A stretch of DNA of 9,262 nt from Chloroflexota bacterium. GTDB lineage: Bacteria; Chloroflexota; Anaerolineae; Anaerolineales; Villigracilaceae. The notes beneath the pieces were generated by a model that did no database searches, was not told the origin of the DNA, and saw only the letters and a list, made by a program, of their open reading frames with translations. The position numbers and the translations under genes are program-made. The DNA lies in the NCBI GenBank assembly GCA_016191985.1, contig JACPVB010000097.1:1-9262 (forward strand), given 5' to 3'. Positions 1 to 7,160 of the stretch are shown one piece after another; the stretch's first letter is position 1; every line of letters begins with the position of its first letter.

Positions 1-20
1 CACCTATGGCTCCCATAGTG
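1..20. repeat. Short hairpin at window edge
   Basis: Arms CTATGG (4-9) and CCATAG (13-18) enclose a 3-base loop, and two more pairs form outside a bulged C. No T-tract follows, so this is not a convincing terminator. It may be the tail of whatever lies upstream of the window. Confidence 0.3.
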
Positions 21-85
21 AACTCCTTCACAAAAAGTATAGCACTTTGACAAGCGAGATACAACAGTGTTTGGTTCGATATAAA

Positions 86-114
86 TTGACAATCCCTCCC
101 AACTCCTGTACACT
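86..114 (+). promoter_or_regulatory. Sigma70-type promoter of the hydrolase-ligase gene
   Basis: A perfect -35 box TTGACA (86-91) is followed by exactly 17 bases and then TACACT (109-114), a 4/6 match to the -10 consensus. Transcription would start near 121 and leave a leader of about 40 bases before the ATG at 161. The placement argues against the longer reading that opens with a TTG at 47, because that start would lie upstream of the promoter. Confidence 0.6.
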
Positions 115-160
115 TCCTGAATTCATCTTCGGGCCAGTTTCAACAGTTGAAAAGGTATCC

Positions 161-2632
161 ATGGACATAGACCTCGACCTGTACCGCCACGAAATCCGCA
201 CCTCGTCCGATCCCCTTGTTCGTCTTTCTGCAATCGATGTTTCACCGGAAAGAGCACAGCGCACCATTGTCTTCATTCATGGCTTTGGCGGCAAGGCGGA
301 GCAATGGCAATATCAATTACAAAAATTTTCGATGGATAACCGCGTCATCGCATTGGACTTGCGCGGGCATGGACTCTCCGATAAACCATCCACTGGCTAC
401 GACATGCCGCGCATCCAACTGGACCTGGAAACTGCCCTGACCCAGTTGAAAGTATCCACACCTTTTGTTTTGGTCGGCCACTCCTTCGGCGGCGCCATCG
501 TCACGGACTATGCCGTCAATCACCCCGACCATGTCGAAAAATTGATCCTCATCGCAACCGCAGGGGAATTCCGGTTGAATCCATTATTCAAGCTGGGGTT
601 AACCCTGCCAGCCTCAGTGCTAAGACTGATCGGTCCCTTCACTCGTTCATGGCTGCACGCGCCGCCCCATGCCTTGCGATCGTTCTACCATCAAAATCTT
701 TCCAAATGGGTGGGCTGGGACCAGTTCGCGAAACTGCAAGTGCCCACCATGGTCATTCGCGGACATCGTGACCTGGTCTTCGACCGTCCGCTGTTCGAGA
801 AGGTGGCAAAGTCCATTCCGGGCGGAGAGGATATTGACGTTCGCGCATCAGGCCACATGGTCATGTTGGAGAGGCGCGAGGCAGTGGACCGGGCGATTGC
901 GAGCTTCCTTAAGGGAGAGTCTAAAAAATCGTGGCGCGATTCATCTTTTGTCACTCCCAAATCTTCACGCGATGAATTGAAACGTGAGCGCGCATGGCTT
1001 AGCCATTACGAAGACGGCGTGCCTTACACAGTGGACGTGCCACGCATCCCTGCGCAACATTTGCTGCGTTCTTCGGTGAGACGTTTCCCGAACAACTCCG
1101 CTGTTTATTTTGAGGGTGCAAAACTCACATACCGGCAGTTGAACCACGAAGCCAATCGCTTTGCCAATGCCCTGCTTGCACAAGGACTCGGCAAAGGTGC
1201 GCGCGTGGTTTTGCTTTTGCCGAATCTCCCGCAAATGGTGGTTGGTTATTATGGCGCGTTGAAAGCGGGCGCGGTGGTGGTCTTGATTCCGCCAATGACC
1301 GACCCTGAAGAATTGGCAAACCAAATCAGGGACGTGGATGCAAGCGTGCTCGTCACGCTTTCCACCTGGGCCGGGCTTGCAAAACACATCAAACAGGAGA
1401 CGGGTGTGCCGCATGTCGTGCTGACCGATCCTGCGGATTATCTCGCGCTTCCCAAATATTTGATCTCCCGCTGGCGCAATCGTGGATTTGATCTCTCGAA
1501 CGCATTGCACTGGAATCGCTGGCTGACTCAGCAGAGTACAAAGTCGCCTACTGTGGATGTTCTGCCCGAAGACCTGGCCGTCATCATGTTCACGGGCGGT
1601 ACAACGGGGCAATCCAAAGGTGTGATGCTTTCCCATCGCAACCTCGTGGCAAATACGTTGCAAACCCGTCACTGGCTGCCGAATGCCGAAGAAGGCAGGG
1701 AGAGATTTTTATGCGTTGTGCCGTTCTTTCATAGTTATGGCATGACGACCGCTCTGAATGTGCCCGTTTCCATCGGTGCGGCGATGATCTTGAAACCTCA
1801 ATTCCAAACTTTGGAAGTATTGAAAACCATCAAGAAATACAAGCCGACCATCTTTCCCGGCTCGCCAAGCATGTATGTTGCCATCAACAACTTTCGCGGC
1901 GTAAGAAAATACGGCATCAAATCCATCAAGGCTTGCATCAGCGGTTCCGCTCCACTGCCCGTGGAAGTGCAGGAAGCCTTTGAGAAACTCACCAAAGGCA
2001 AGCTTGTGGAAGGTTATGGCCTCACTGAGGCCTCGCCTGTCACTCATGCCAATCCGTTGGGTAAAAATCGCAGGGTTGGAACCATCGGCGTGCCATTGCC
2101 CTCCACCCAGGCCGCCGTGGTGGATTTGAAAACAGGCAGCAAGGAAGTGACGCCCGGGCAGATCGGCGAGCTTGCCATCCGCGGGCCGCAGGTGATGATG
2201 GGCTACTGGAAGAATGAAACCGCCACAAAGGAAGTATTAACCGCCGATGGCTGGCTGCTCACTGGCGATGTGGCGCAAATGGACGAGGACGGTTTCTGCC
2301 GTATCATCGCCCGCAAAGCAGACATGTGGTATCCTGAAAAAGGCGGCAAGGAACCCGCCTTCCCGCGTGACGTGGAAGAAGTAATTTATGAAATTCCACA
2401 AATTAAAGAAGTGGCCGTTGTTGCCGTGGCTGGACATCCCTTTGCGTTTATCATTGCCGGGAGACAAAAGCCAAGCGCGGAAGACGTGATTGCCTATTGC
2501 AAGCGCAGGCTGCCGCCGCATCTCGTTCCGCGCTTTGTAATTTTTATGGATGAATTTCCGCGCACGTTTATAGGAAAAGTTTTGCGGAGAGAGTTGGCAA
2601 AACGATACGGAAAACAAATCGCTGGAGAGTAG
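161..2632 (+). CDS. Alpha/beta-hydrolase fused to AMP-dependent acyl-CoA synthetase/ligase
   Basis: This is an 823-residue two-domain protein. Residues about 1-260 form a serine alpha/beta-hydrolase: oxyanion motif HGFGG (from H40), nucleophile elbow GHSFGG (S108), acid D204 in GHRD and base H232 in SGHM. Residues about 305-820 form an ANL-family adenylate-forming enzyme: P-loop-like FTGGTTGQSKG (477-487), GYGLTE (618-623), TGD (701-703), hinge RKAD (718-721) and catalytic Lys806 in IGKVLRREL. The ligase half should activate a carboxylic acid with ATP, normally to an acyl-CoA; the substrate cannot be read from the sequence. The hydrolase half may release or process that acid (inference). The ATG at 161 is preferred because it has AAAGG five bases upstream and lies downstream of the promoter. 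OleB-OleC fusions (olefin synthesis) share this layout, but OleB uses an Asp nucleophile and here it is Ser. No signal peptide is seen, so it is probably cytoplasmic. Confidence 0.88.
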   Translation: MDIDLDLYRHEIRTSSDPLVRLSAIDVSPERAQRTIVFIHGFGGKAEQWQYQLQKFSMDNRVIALDLRGHGLSDKPSTGYDMPRIQLDLETALTQLKVSTPFVLVGHSFGGAIVTDYAVNHPDHVEKLILIATAGEFRLNPLFKLGLTLPASVLRLIGPFTRSWLHAPPHALRSFYHQNLSKWVGWDQFAKLQVPTMVIRGHRDLVFDRPLFEKVAKSIPGGEDIDVRASGHMVMLERREAVDRAIASFLKGESKKSWRDSSFVTPKSSRDELKRERAWLSHYEDGVPYTVDVPRIPAQHLLRSSVRRFPNNSAVYFEGAKLTYRQLNHEANRFANALLAQGLGKGARVVLLLPNLPQMVVGYYGALKAGAVVVLIPPMTDPEELANQIRDVDASVLVTLSTWAGLAKHIKQETGVPHVVLTDPADYLALPKYLISRWRNRGFDLSNALHWNRWLTQQSTKSPTVDVLPEDLAVIMFTGGTTGQSKGVMLSHRNLVANTLQTRHWLPNAEEGRERFLCVVPFFHSYGMTTALNVPVSIGAAMILKPQFQTLEVLKTIKKYKPTIFPGSPSMYVAINNFRGVRKYGIKSIKACISGSAPLPVEVQEAFEKLTKGKLVEGYGLTEASPVTHANPLGKNRRVGTIGVPLPSTQAAVVDLKTGSKEVTPGQIGELAIRGPQVMMGYWKNETATKEVLTADGWLLTGDVAQMDEDGFCRIIARKADMWYPEKGGKEPAFPRDVEEVIYEIPQIKEVAVVAVAGHPFAFIIAGRQKPSAEDVIAYCKRRLPPHLVPRFVIFMDEFPRTFIGKVLRRELAKRYGKQIAGE

Positions 2633-2675
2633 TAAGGATTTTGTAAGCACAAAGGGCTTAAAAATTTTGACGAAT

Positions 2676-3536
2676 ATGACTATGATTGCAAACATGAATA
2701 CCACGACATACCGAAATGGGGTTGTGAATAACCAACAAAAAGTAAATTACGTACAGCAGGGAGCGGGCGCGCCTGTCATTCTTACGCACGGGCTGGCGGC
2801 CTCGCTTCACGATTGGGACGATCTGCTTCCCGAGCTTGCGGATGCGGGTTATGCGGGTTATGCCCTCGACCTGCTTGGGCACGGCGAGAGTGAAAAGCCC
2901 CAACACCTGCGCGATTACACGGTTGAAAATACCTTTGACCATTTTTCGAAATGGATCGATTCGCTTGCACACAATGAACCGATGATCCTGGTCGGTCATT
3001 CGCTGGGCGGGGGACTGTCCCTGCTGTATGCGTTGAAATATCCCGAACGGGTGCGCGCGCTGGTGCTGGTCAATCCATTTTTTGAAATTGCCCAACTGCC
3101 GCCTGTCATGCAAAAGCTCTTTCGCCATCAACTGATCAACACCAACCTTATTGACAGGACGCCCTATCGCCTCTTCCGCTTTTTTGTGGATATGACCAGC
3201 TTTAGCTATTACATCGGTCATCGCGAGAGTCATATTTTGCCTGAGCATATCCGCTACCAGACCGCATTGGATTACAAGCGCGCCGCTTCGGGAATCTATA
3301 ATATTCCACGCACGCTTCCTTCCATAGACTTGGACCTGTCTCGCCTTTATCAGCCGACTCTACTCCTGTGGGGGGGACGTGATCAAACGCTTGCGCCTTC
3401 ATCATTTCCGCAGCTTGCAAAATCCCTGCCCAACGTAGTGGACACGCACATCCTGCCCATCTGCGGACACGTGCCTCATCAATGCCACCCTGAGACGTTC
3501 AATCCGTATGTGATGAAGTTTTTGAGAAATCTTTAA
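2676..3536 (+). CDS. Alpha/beta-fold hydrolase
   Basis: This stand-alone serine alpha/beta-hydrolase has about 286 residues. It shows HGLAAS (oxyanion loop), LDLLGHGES, the nucleophile elbow GHSLGGG, the acid in GGRDQ and the base in CGHVPH near the C-terminus, so the triad is complete. A cap region of about 90 residues rich in F, Y and R (LFRFFVDMTSFSYYIGH) separates the core halves. Families of this type hydrolyse esters, lactones or epoxides or act as C-C hydrolases; the substrate is not recognisable here. The gene follows the fusion gene after a short gap with no promoter between, so the two are probably co-transcribed and may act on related acyl substrates. The start is uncertain: ATG 2676, ATG 2682, ATG 2694 or a TTG at 2667 that has AAAGGG ten bases upstream. 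The conserved domain begins after all of them. Confidence 0.85.
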   Translation: MTMIANMNTTTYRNGVVNNQQKVNYVQQGAGAPVILTHGLAASLHDWDDLLPELADAGYAGYALDLLGHGESEKPQHLRDYTVENTFDHFSKWIDSLAHNEPMILVGHSLGGGLSLLYALKYPERVRALVLVNPFFEIAQLPPVMQKLFRHQLINTNLIDRTPYRLFRFFVDMTSFSYYIGHRESHILPEHIRYQTALDYKRAASGIYNIPRTLPSIDLDLSRLYQPTLLLWGGRDQTLAPSSFPQLAKSLPNVVDTHILPICGHVPHQCHPETFNPYVMKFLRNL

Positions 3537-3626
3537 CATGTCATTGCGAGGGAGTTCTTGTTCTTGCCCGAAGCAATCCCCGATTGTATAGGAGATTGCT
3601 TCGGACTTCGCCCTCGCAATGACATG
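3537..3626. repeat. Large palindromic intergenic repeat (TCATTGCGAGG type)
   Basis: Perfect 16-base arms CATGTCATTGCGAGGG (3537-3552) and CCCTCGCAATGACATG (3611-3626) enclose a second pair, CCGAAGCAATC (3568-3578) and GATTGCTTCGG (3594-3604). The result is a two-storey cruciform or hairpin. Repeats with TCATTGCGAGG and GAAGCAATC are scattered through many bacterial genomes. It starts immediately after the hydrolase stop codon and could act as a transcript end or mRNA stabiliser, although there is no clean T-tract. Any reading frame through it is a by-product of the repeat. Confidence 0.85.
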
Positions 3627-3712
3627 GTGTCTCGGAACAGAATCAATTGTCCGTTAAGAAAGAGGCGGGGAAATTGCAACGATATTTTAAGATTGATCCC
3701 CTATATTTCCTC

Positions 3713-3741
3713 TTGCCAACATCCATCTAAAGTGCTAAAAT
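3713..3741 (+). promoter_or_regulatory. nrdR promoter with extended -10
   Basis: TTGCCA (3713-3718, 5/6 match to -35) is followed by 17 bases and TAAAAT (3736-3741, 5/6 match to -10). TGC directly before the hexamer makes an extended -10. The predicted transcript start is near 3748, just upstream of the two NrdR-box-like sites and about 85 bases before the nrdR ATG. Confidence 0.7.
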
Positions 3742-3752
3742 GCCGAACACTT

Positions 3753-3799
3753 TGACCATATGTACGGGGATGCAGTGCCGAAACGCCCATATATGGCTA
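3753..3799 (+). promoter_or_regulatory. Pair of candidate NrdR boxes
   Basis: Box 2 (3784-3799) contains the palindrome CCATATATGG and matches every fixed base of the NrdR-box core CnATATATnG. Box 1 (3753-3768) contains CCATATGTACGG, with the same left half-site and a degenerate right half. Their centres (3760.5 and 3791.5) are 31 bp apart, about three helical turns, which is the usual spacing of paired NrdR boxes. They lie just downstream of the predicted transcript start, where a bound NrdR complex would block transcription. The family role is established; occupancy here is inferred. Confidence 0.6.
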
Positions 3800-3832
3800 T
3801 AACATTTGTTCTACAATTGGAGCGATTTTCGG

Positions 3833-4282
3833 ATGCGTTGTCCATATTGCAAGCATCATGATTCTAAAGTTCTCGATACTTCCCACGACAGTCACGGTGG
3901 GATCCGCCGCCGTCGCGAGTGCCTGAAATGCAGGCAGCGCTTTAGCAGCTACGAGAGACCGATCCTTGCCACGCCGCTTATCATCAAGCAGGATGGCGCG
4001 CGCGAGGAGTTTGACCGCGAGAAATTAGCGCGGGGGATTCGCATTTCCTGCGCCAAGCGGCCCGTCTCTGCGGCGGACATCGAGCGCATGATCGGGCAGG
4101 TGGAGACGCAGTTGCAGAAAATGGGCAAGGCCGAGGTTTCCTCCCGCGTGGTGGGCGACCTGGTGATGACGACGCTCAAGGAAGTGGACCAGATCGCCTA
4201 TATCCGTTACGCGATTGTGTATCTAGGGCTGGACGATCTCAAGTCCATTCGCACAGAAATAGACCAGTTACTCGAGGATTAA
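3833..4282 (+). CDS. nrdR: Transcriptional repressor NrdR
   Basis: NrdR is the zinc-containing, nucleotide-sensing repressor of ribonucleotide reductase genes. The protein has 149 residues, the normal family length. The N-terminal zinc ribbon is C3-P-Y-C6 with C30-L-K-C33, followed by the signature RRRREC and QRFSSYER. An ATP-cone domain covers about residues 46-136: PLIIKQDGAREEFDREKL, then AKRPVS and IAYIRYAIVYLGLDDL. The ATG at 3833 gives the family-typical start MRCPYC and has TTGGAG ten bases upstream; an in-frame TTG at 3806 would add nine atypical residues. It is followed 159 bases later by nrdJ, its expected target, and is preceded by candidate NrdR boxes, so autoregulation and control of nrdJ from one promoter are likely. 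Confidence 0.95.
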   Translation: MRCPYCKHHDSKVLDTSHDSHGGIRRRRECLKCRQRFSSYERPILATPLIIKQDGAREEFDREKLARGIRISCAKRPVSAADIERMIGQVETQLQKMGKAEVSSRVVGDLVMTTLKEVDQIAYIRYAIVYLGLDDLKSIRTEIDQLLED

Positions 4283-4349
4283 GTTGACGGCAGGGACATC
4301 CCCTTACAAGGGGGGATTGTCTTTGTCGTTTTTGTATCCAACATACCGT

Positions 4350-4406
4350 AGGGGCGACCCGCCCTTGATAAACCAGTGAGACGGTTAATCATGAAGGGTC
4401 GCCCCT
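4350..4406. repeat. Palindromic repeat between nrdR and nrdJ
   Basis: Perfect 11-base arms AGGGGCGACCC (4350-4360) and GGGTCGCCCCT (4396-4406) flank a loop that pairs further with a short bulge (CCCTTGAT...AACC against GGTT...ATCATGAAGGG). It lies in the leader of nrdJ, ending about 24 bases before the Shine-Dalgarno sequence. It resembles a dispersed intergenic repeat (inference). A transcript reading from nrdR into nrdJ would fold here, so it could lower the nrdJ share of the message. A smaller hairpin, CCCCT-TACA-AGGGG, lies just upstream around 4300-4313 with only a distant T-run. Confidence 0.75.
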
Positions 4407-4429
4407 GCGATAAAACGACTAAATTTTAT

Positions 4430-4434
4430 AGGAG
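4430..4434 (+). promoter_or_regulatory. Ribosome binding site of nrdJ
   Basis: AGGAG lies seven bases before the ATG at 4442. It sets the nrdJ start there rather than at in-frame codons upstream, which fall inside the palindromic repeat. Confidence 0.7.
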
Positions 4435-4441
4435 AGAAAAG

Positions 4442-7084
4442 ATGGTTGCAAAATCTGCTGAACTCAAAGTTAAGAACGGTTTGTTGCCGACGCCCCCCAT
4501 GGCAAAGGGAATGCCCAAAGCTGCCCTGACGGACAACGCCCGCCAAGTGTTGATGAAACGCTACGTCCGCCGTGGTGACGATGGCAAGCCTGCCGAGAAT
4601 GTGGAGGAAATGTTCTGGCGTGTGGCGTATCACGTTGCGAAGGTGGAAGAGCAATGGGGTGCGGACGTAGCCCAACGCACGGTCGAGTATTATCACCTGC
4701 TTTCAAGCAAAAAGTTTTTCCCGAACTCTCCCACTTTTACCGGTGCGGGAACCCCGCTGGGGCAGCTTGCTGCATGTTTTGTACTTCCGATCACCGATGA
4801 CATGGGTCGCCACAGTGCGGGCATTTTCCAAACCTTGCGCGATGCCGCTTTGATTCAGCAGACTGGCGGCGGGAATGGCTTTTCGTTTTCAAGGTTGCGA
4901 CCGAAGGATTCACTTGTTAAAACTTCGGCGGGGCGTGCGACAGGCCCCGTTGGATTCTTGCGTGTTTACGATCATGCATTTGGGGAGGTGGCTCAGGGCG
5001 GAAGCCGCAGGGGCGCTAATATGGGTGTATTACGCGTTGACCATCCTGATGTGGAAGAGTTCATTGAATGTAAGACAAATGAAAATCACATCACGAACTT
5101 TAACATATCTGTTGGGATTACAGATGCATTCATGCGAGCCGTGAAGAATGATGAGGAGTGGGAATTACGATTCCCTGACTTGTCGGAAGTGAAGGAACGA
5201 AATTTTGACGGCACACTGGAACAGGCCGAGGCCGTGGGGATAAAGATACGAACATATAAAAAAGTTCGCGCGCGAGATTTGTTTAATAAAATTGTCAAGC
5301 AGGCTCATCACAATGGCGAGCCGGGCGTTCTATTCCTTGATGCTGCGAACAGAAGCAATCCTGTGCCGCATTTATATCAATTGGAATCCACAAACCCATG
5401 CGGAGAGCAATTTTTAGGTAGCTACGAAAATTGCTGTTTGGGTTCTGTAAATTTAAATGAACATTGTGCGCCAGATGGCGGTGTTGATTGGGAATTGCTT
5501 CGCCAGAGTGTTGTATTAGCTACACGTTTTCTTGATGACGTTGTCGAAGCCAATGGTTATGTACCCGCTGTTCCTCAATTGAAAGAAGCCGCTCATCGCG
5601 CCCGCCGCATCGGACTGGGTATCATGGGTCTGGCGGACTTGATGTATCACGTGGGCGTGCGTTATGGTTCCCTCGAAGGGCAGGAATTTGGTGCGCAGGT
5701 GATGGAGTTTGTCCGTTACCATGCCATGAAGACCAGCATCGAACTGGCCGAAGAGCGCGGACCTTTCCCCGCCATCGAAAGCTCGATCTACGATATGGAC
5801 GACATGCGCTGGACCCCGCCCCAGACATTGGTCAACTATCAGAATAACTGGAACAGGCCCGAGGTTAAGTGGGAGGCGATCACGAGCGGCATCAAGAGTC
5901 ATGGAATTCGCAATGCTGCGCAGACCACCGTCGCGCCCACGGGCACCATCGCCACCGTCGCGGGTTGTGAAGGCTATGGTTGTGAACCCGTCTTCGCGCT
6001 CGCGTACATCCGCCACGTCAACGATAACGGCAAGGATTTGAAACTCACCTACGCCAGCCCGCGCTTCGATGAGGCCTTGAAGAAGCTCGGCCTCGGCGAG
6101 GAGAAGCGCCAGGAAATTGTGGAACAGGTGATGCGCGAAGGCACCTGCCAGCACATCAGCGAACTGCCGCAGGCCGTGCGCGATACCTTTGTGGTCTCTG
6201 GCGATATCACCGCCGAGGAGCATGTGCTCATGCAGGGCGCGCTGCAAGCCTTCGTGGATAACTCGCTTTCAAAGACCGTCAACTTCCACGAGAACGCCAC
6301 CGAAGACGATGTTGCCAAAGCGTACATGATGGCCTGGGAACTTGGCTGTAAGGGAATTACTGTGTATGTGACCGGCTCGCGCGACAAGGTTGTGCTGGAA
6401 ACGAAAGCCACTGCCGAAAAGAAAGCGCCTGGTTTCGATACGAGCGAGAAGAACGCTCGCTCTACTCAACCAACGGCTCCTGCCGCGCCGACAGTTGCTC
6501 CTGTATCATCCCCGCAGGGGGCTCAACCGGCATCCCCCACGATATGGCATGGGACCAAGAAACCCCGCCCCAAGGCATTGACTGGCCGAACGTACAACAT
6601 CGAAACGCCCGTGGGCAAGGCCTTCATCACCATTAACGAAAACGGCGGTGACCAGCCCTTCGAGGCTTTCGTGAATACAGCCAAGGCAGGCTCTGAAATT
6701 GCCGCCGTCTCCGAGGCGATTGGACGGTTGATGTCCTACATTTTGCGCATGGCTTCGCCCATCGCCCCCGTAGACAGGATGCGCGAGATCATCGTCCAGC
6801 TGATCGGCATCGGCGGCGGACGCTCGCTCGGCTTTGGCCCCAACCGCGTGCGCTCCCTGCCCGATGGCATTGGACAAATTCTCGACCAATACCTGCGCGA
6901 GAAAAGTGGCACGGTGATCGAAGAATTGAAAACGAACGGAAACGGCAACGGTCACCACGACTACGAAGAACCGCAAGCGCCCGTGATGAAGATCGGCGAT
7001 ATTTGTCCCGAATGCGGCGAGGCGGCGGTGGTGAATGAAGAAGGCTGCAGGAAGTGCTATGCGTGTGGGTTTAGTGAGTGTTAG
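4442..7084 (+). CDS. nrdJ: Adenosylcobalamin-dependent (class II) ribonucleoside-diphosphate reductase
   Basis: This enzyme reduces ribonucleotides to deoxyribonucleotides, using a thiyl radical made from adenosylcobalamin, so no oxygen and no beta subunit are needed. It has 880 residues. Visible elements are FPNSPT, C112 in QLAACFVLP, N318-P-C320-G-E322 (radical Cys320 with Asn and Glu), C331 in NCCLGSVNL (the redox pair would be C112/C331) and PTGT (499-502) in the phosphate-binding loop. The 320-to-331 spacing equals that of the Thermotoga NrdJ active site (322/333). There is no N-terminal ATP cone. A Pro/Ala/Ser-rich linker (about 652-700) joins the barrel to a TSCPD domain (about 705-815). 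The tail is cysteine-rich (C855, C858, C869, C872, C875, C880) and presumably re-reduces the active site. It is downstream of nrdR and probably repressed by it. GC content drops to about 44% between 5041 and 5580, against about 60% on both sides. Confidence 0.96.
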   Translation: MVAKSAELKVKNGLLPTPPMAKGMPKAALTDNARQVLMKRYVRRGDDGKPAENVEEMFWRVAYHVAKVEEQWGADVAQRTVEYYHLLSSKKFFPNSPTFTGAGTPLGQLAACFVLPITDDMGRHSAGIFQTLRDAALIQQTGGGNGFSFSRLRPKDSLVKTSAGRATGPVGFLRVYDHAFGEVAQGGSRRGANMGVLRVDHPDVEEFIECKTNENHITNFNISVGITDAFMRAVKNDEEWELRFPDLSEVKERNFDGTLEQAEAVGIKIRTYKKVRARDLFNKIVKQAHHNGEPGVLFLDAANRSNPVPHLYQLESTNPCGEQFLGSYENCCLGSVNLNEHCAPDGGVDWELLRQSVVLATRFLDDVVEANGYVPAVPQLKEAAHRARRIGLGIMGLADLMYHVGVRYGSLEGQEFGAQVMEFVRYHAMKTSIELAEERGPFPAIESSIYDMDDMRWTPPQTLVNYQNNWNRPEVKWEAITSGIKSHGIRNAAQTTVAPTGTIATVAGCEGYGCEPVFALAYIRHVNDNGKDLKLTYASPRFDEALKKLGLGEEKRQEIVEQVMREGTCQHISELPQAVRDTFVVSGDITAEEHVLMQGALQAFVDNSLSKTVNFHENATEDDVAKAYMMAWELGCKGITVYVTGSRDKVVLETKATAEKKAPGFDTSEKNARSTQPTAPAAPTVAPVSSPQGAQPASPTIWHGTKKPRPKALTGRTYNIETPVGKAFITINENGGDQPFEAFVNTAKAGSEIAAVSEAIGRLMSYILRMASPIAPVDRMREIIVQLIGIGGGRSLGFGPNRVRSLPDGIGQILDQYLREKSGTVIEELKTNGNGNGHHDYEEPQAPVMKIGDICPECGEAAVVNEEGCRKCYACGFSEC

Positions 7085-7116
7085 GATAAAGATGAAGGCT
7101 GAATAATGAAGGATGA

Positions 7117-7141
7117 AGCGGGCGAGGTTTCCTCGCCCGCT
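7117..7141. repeat. Perfect GC-rich hairpin after nrdJ
   Basis: AGCGGGCGAGG (7117-7127) and CCTCGCCCGCT (7131-7141) form an 11-bp perfect stem with a TTT loop, 32 bases after the nrdJ stop. The next bases are GGTAAAACGG, so the T-tract of an intrinsic terminator is missing. It may still end or protect the nrdJ message. The preceding bases contain two or three copies of ATGAAGG. Confidence 0.7.
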
Positions 7142-7160
7142 GGTAAAACGGAGTAGCAAA

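Noticed and set aside
47..160. Longer N-terminus for the fusion protein from a TTG at 47
   Set aside because: It would lie upstream of the promoter at 86-114, and the extra 38 residues show no domain. The TTGACA at 47-52 also has no matching -10 at the proper distance.
965..1672. Long minus-strand open frame opposite the ligase domain
   Set aside because: It lies wholly antisense to a well-supported gene, has no ribosome site or family motif, and its Cys/His/Arg-rich composition is typical of a shadow frame.
3558..3755. Plus-strand frame downstream of the second hydrolase
   Set aside because: It starts inside the palindromic repeat and runs through the nrdR promoter; no ribosome site or domain.
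4298..4335. Intrinsic terminator after nrdR
   Set aside because: The CCCCT/AGGGG hairpin is followed by GG-rich sequence and the T-run starts well downstream, so efficient termination is unlikely.
4283..4441. Cobalamin riboswitch upstream of nrdJ
   Set aside because: The 159-base gap is filled by two simple hairpins. I see no B12-box-like conserved segment, and the space is too short for a full cobalamin aptamer plus expression platform.
5516..6247. Long minus-strand open frame opposite nrdJ, and a similar one at 6506-7174
   Set aside because: Antisense shadows of conserved NrdJ codons, with no recognisable domain or start signal.
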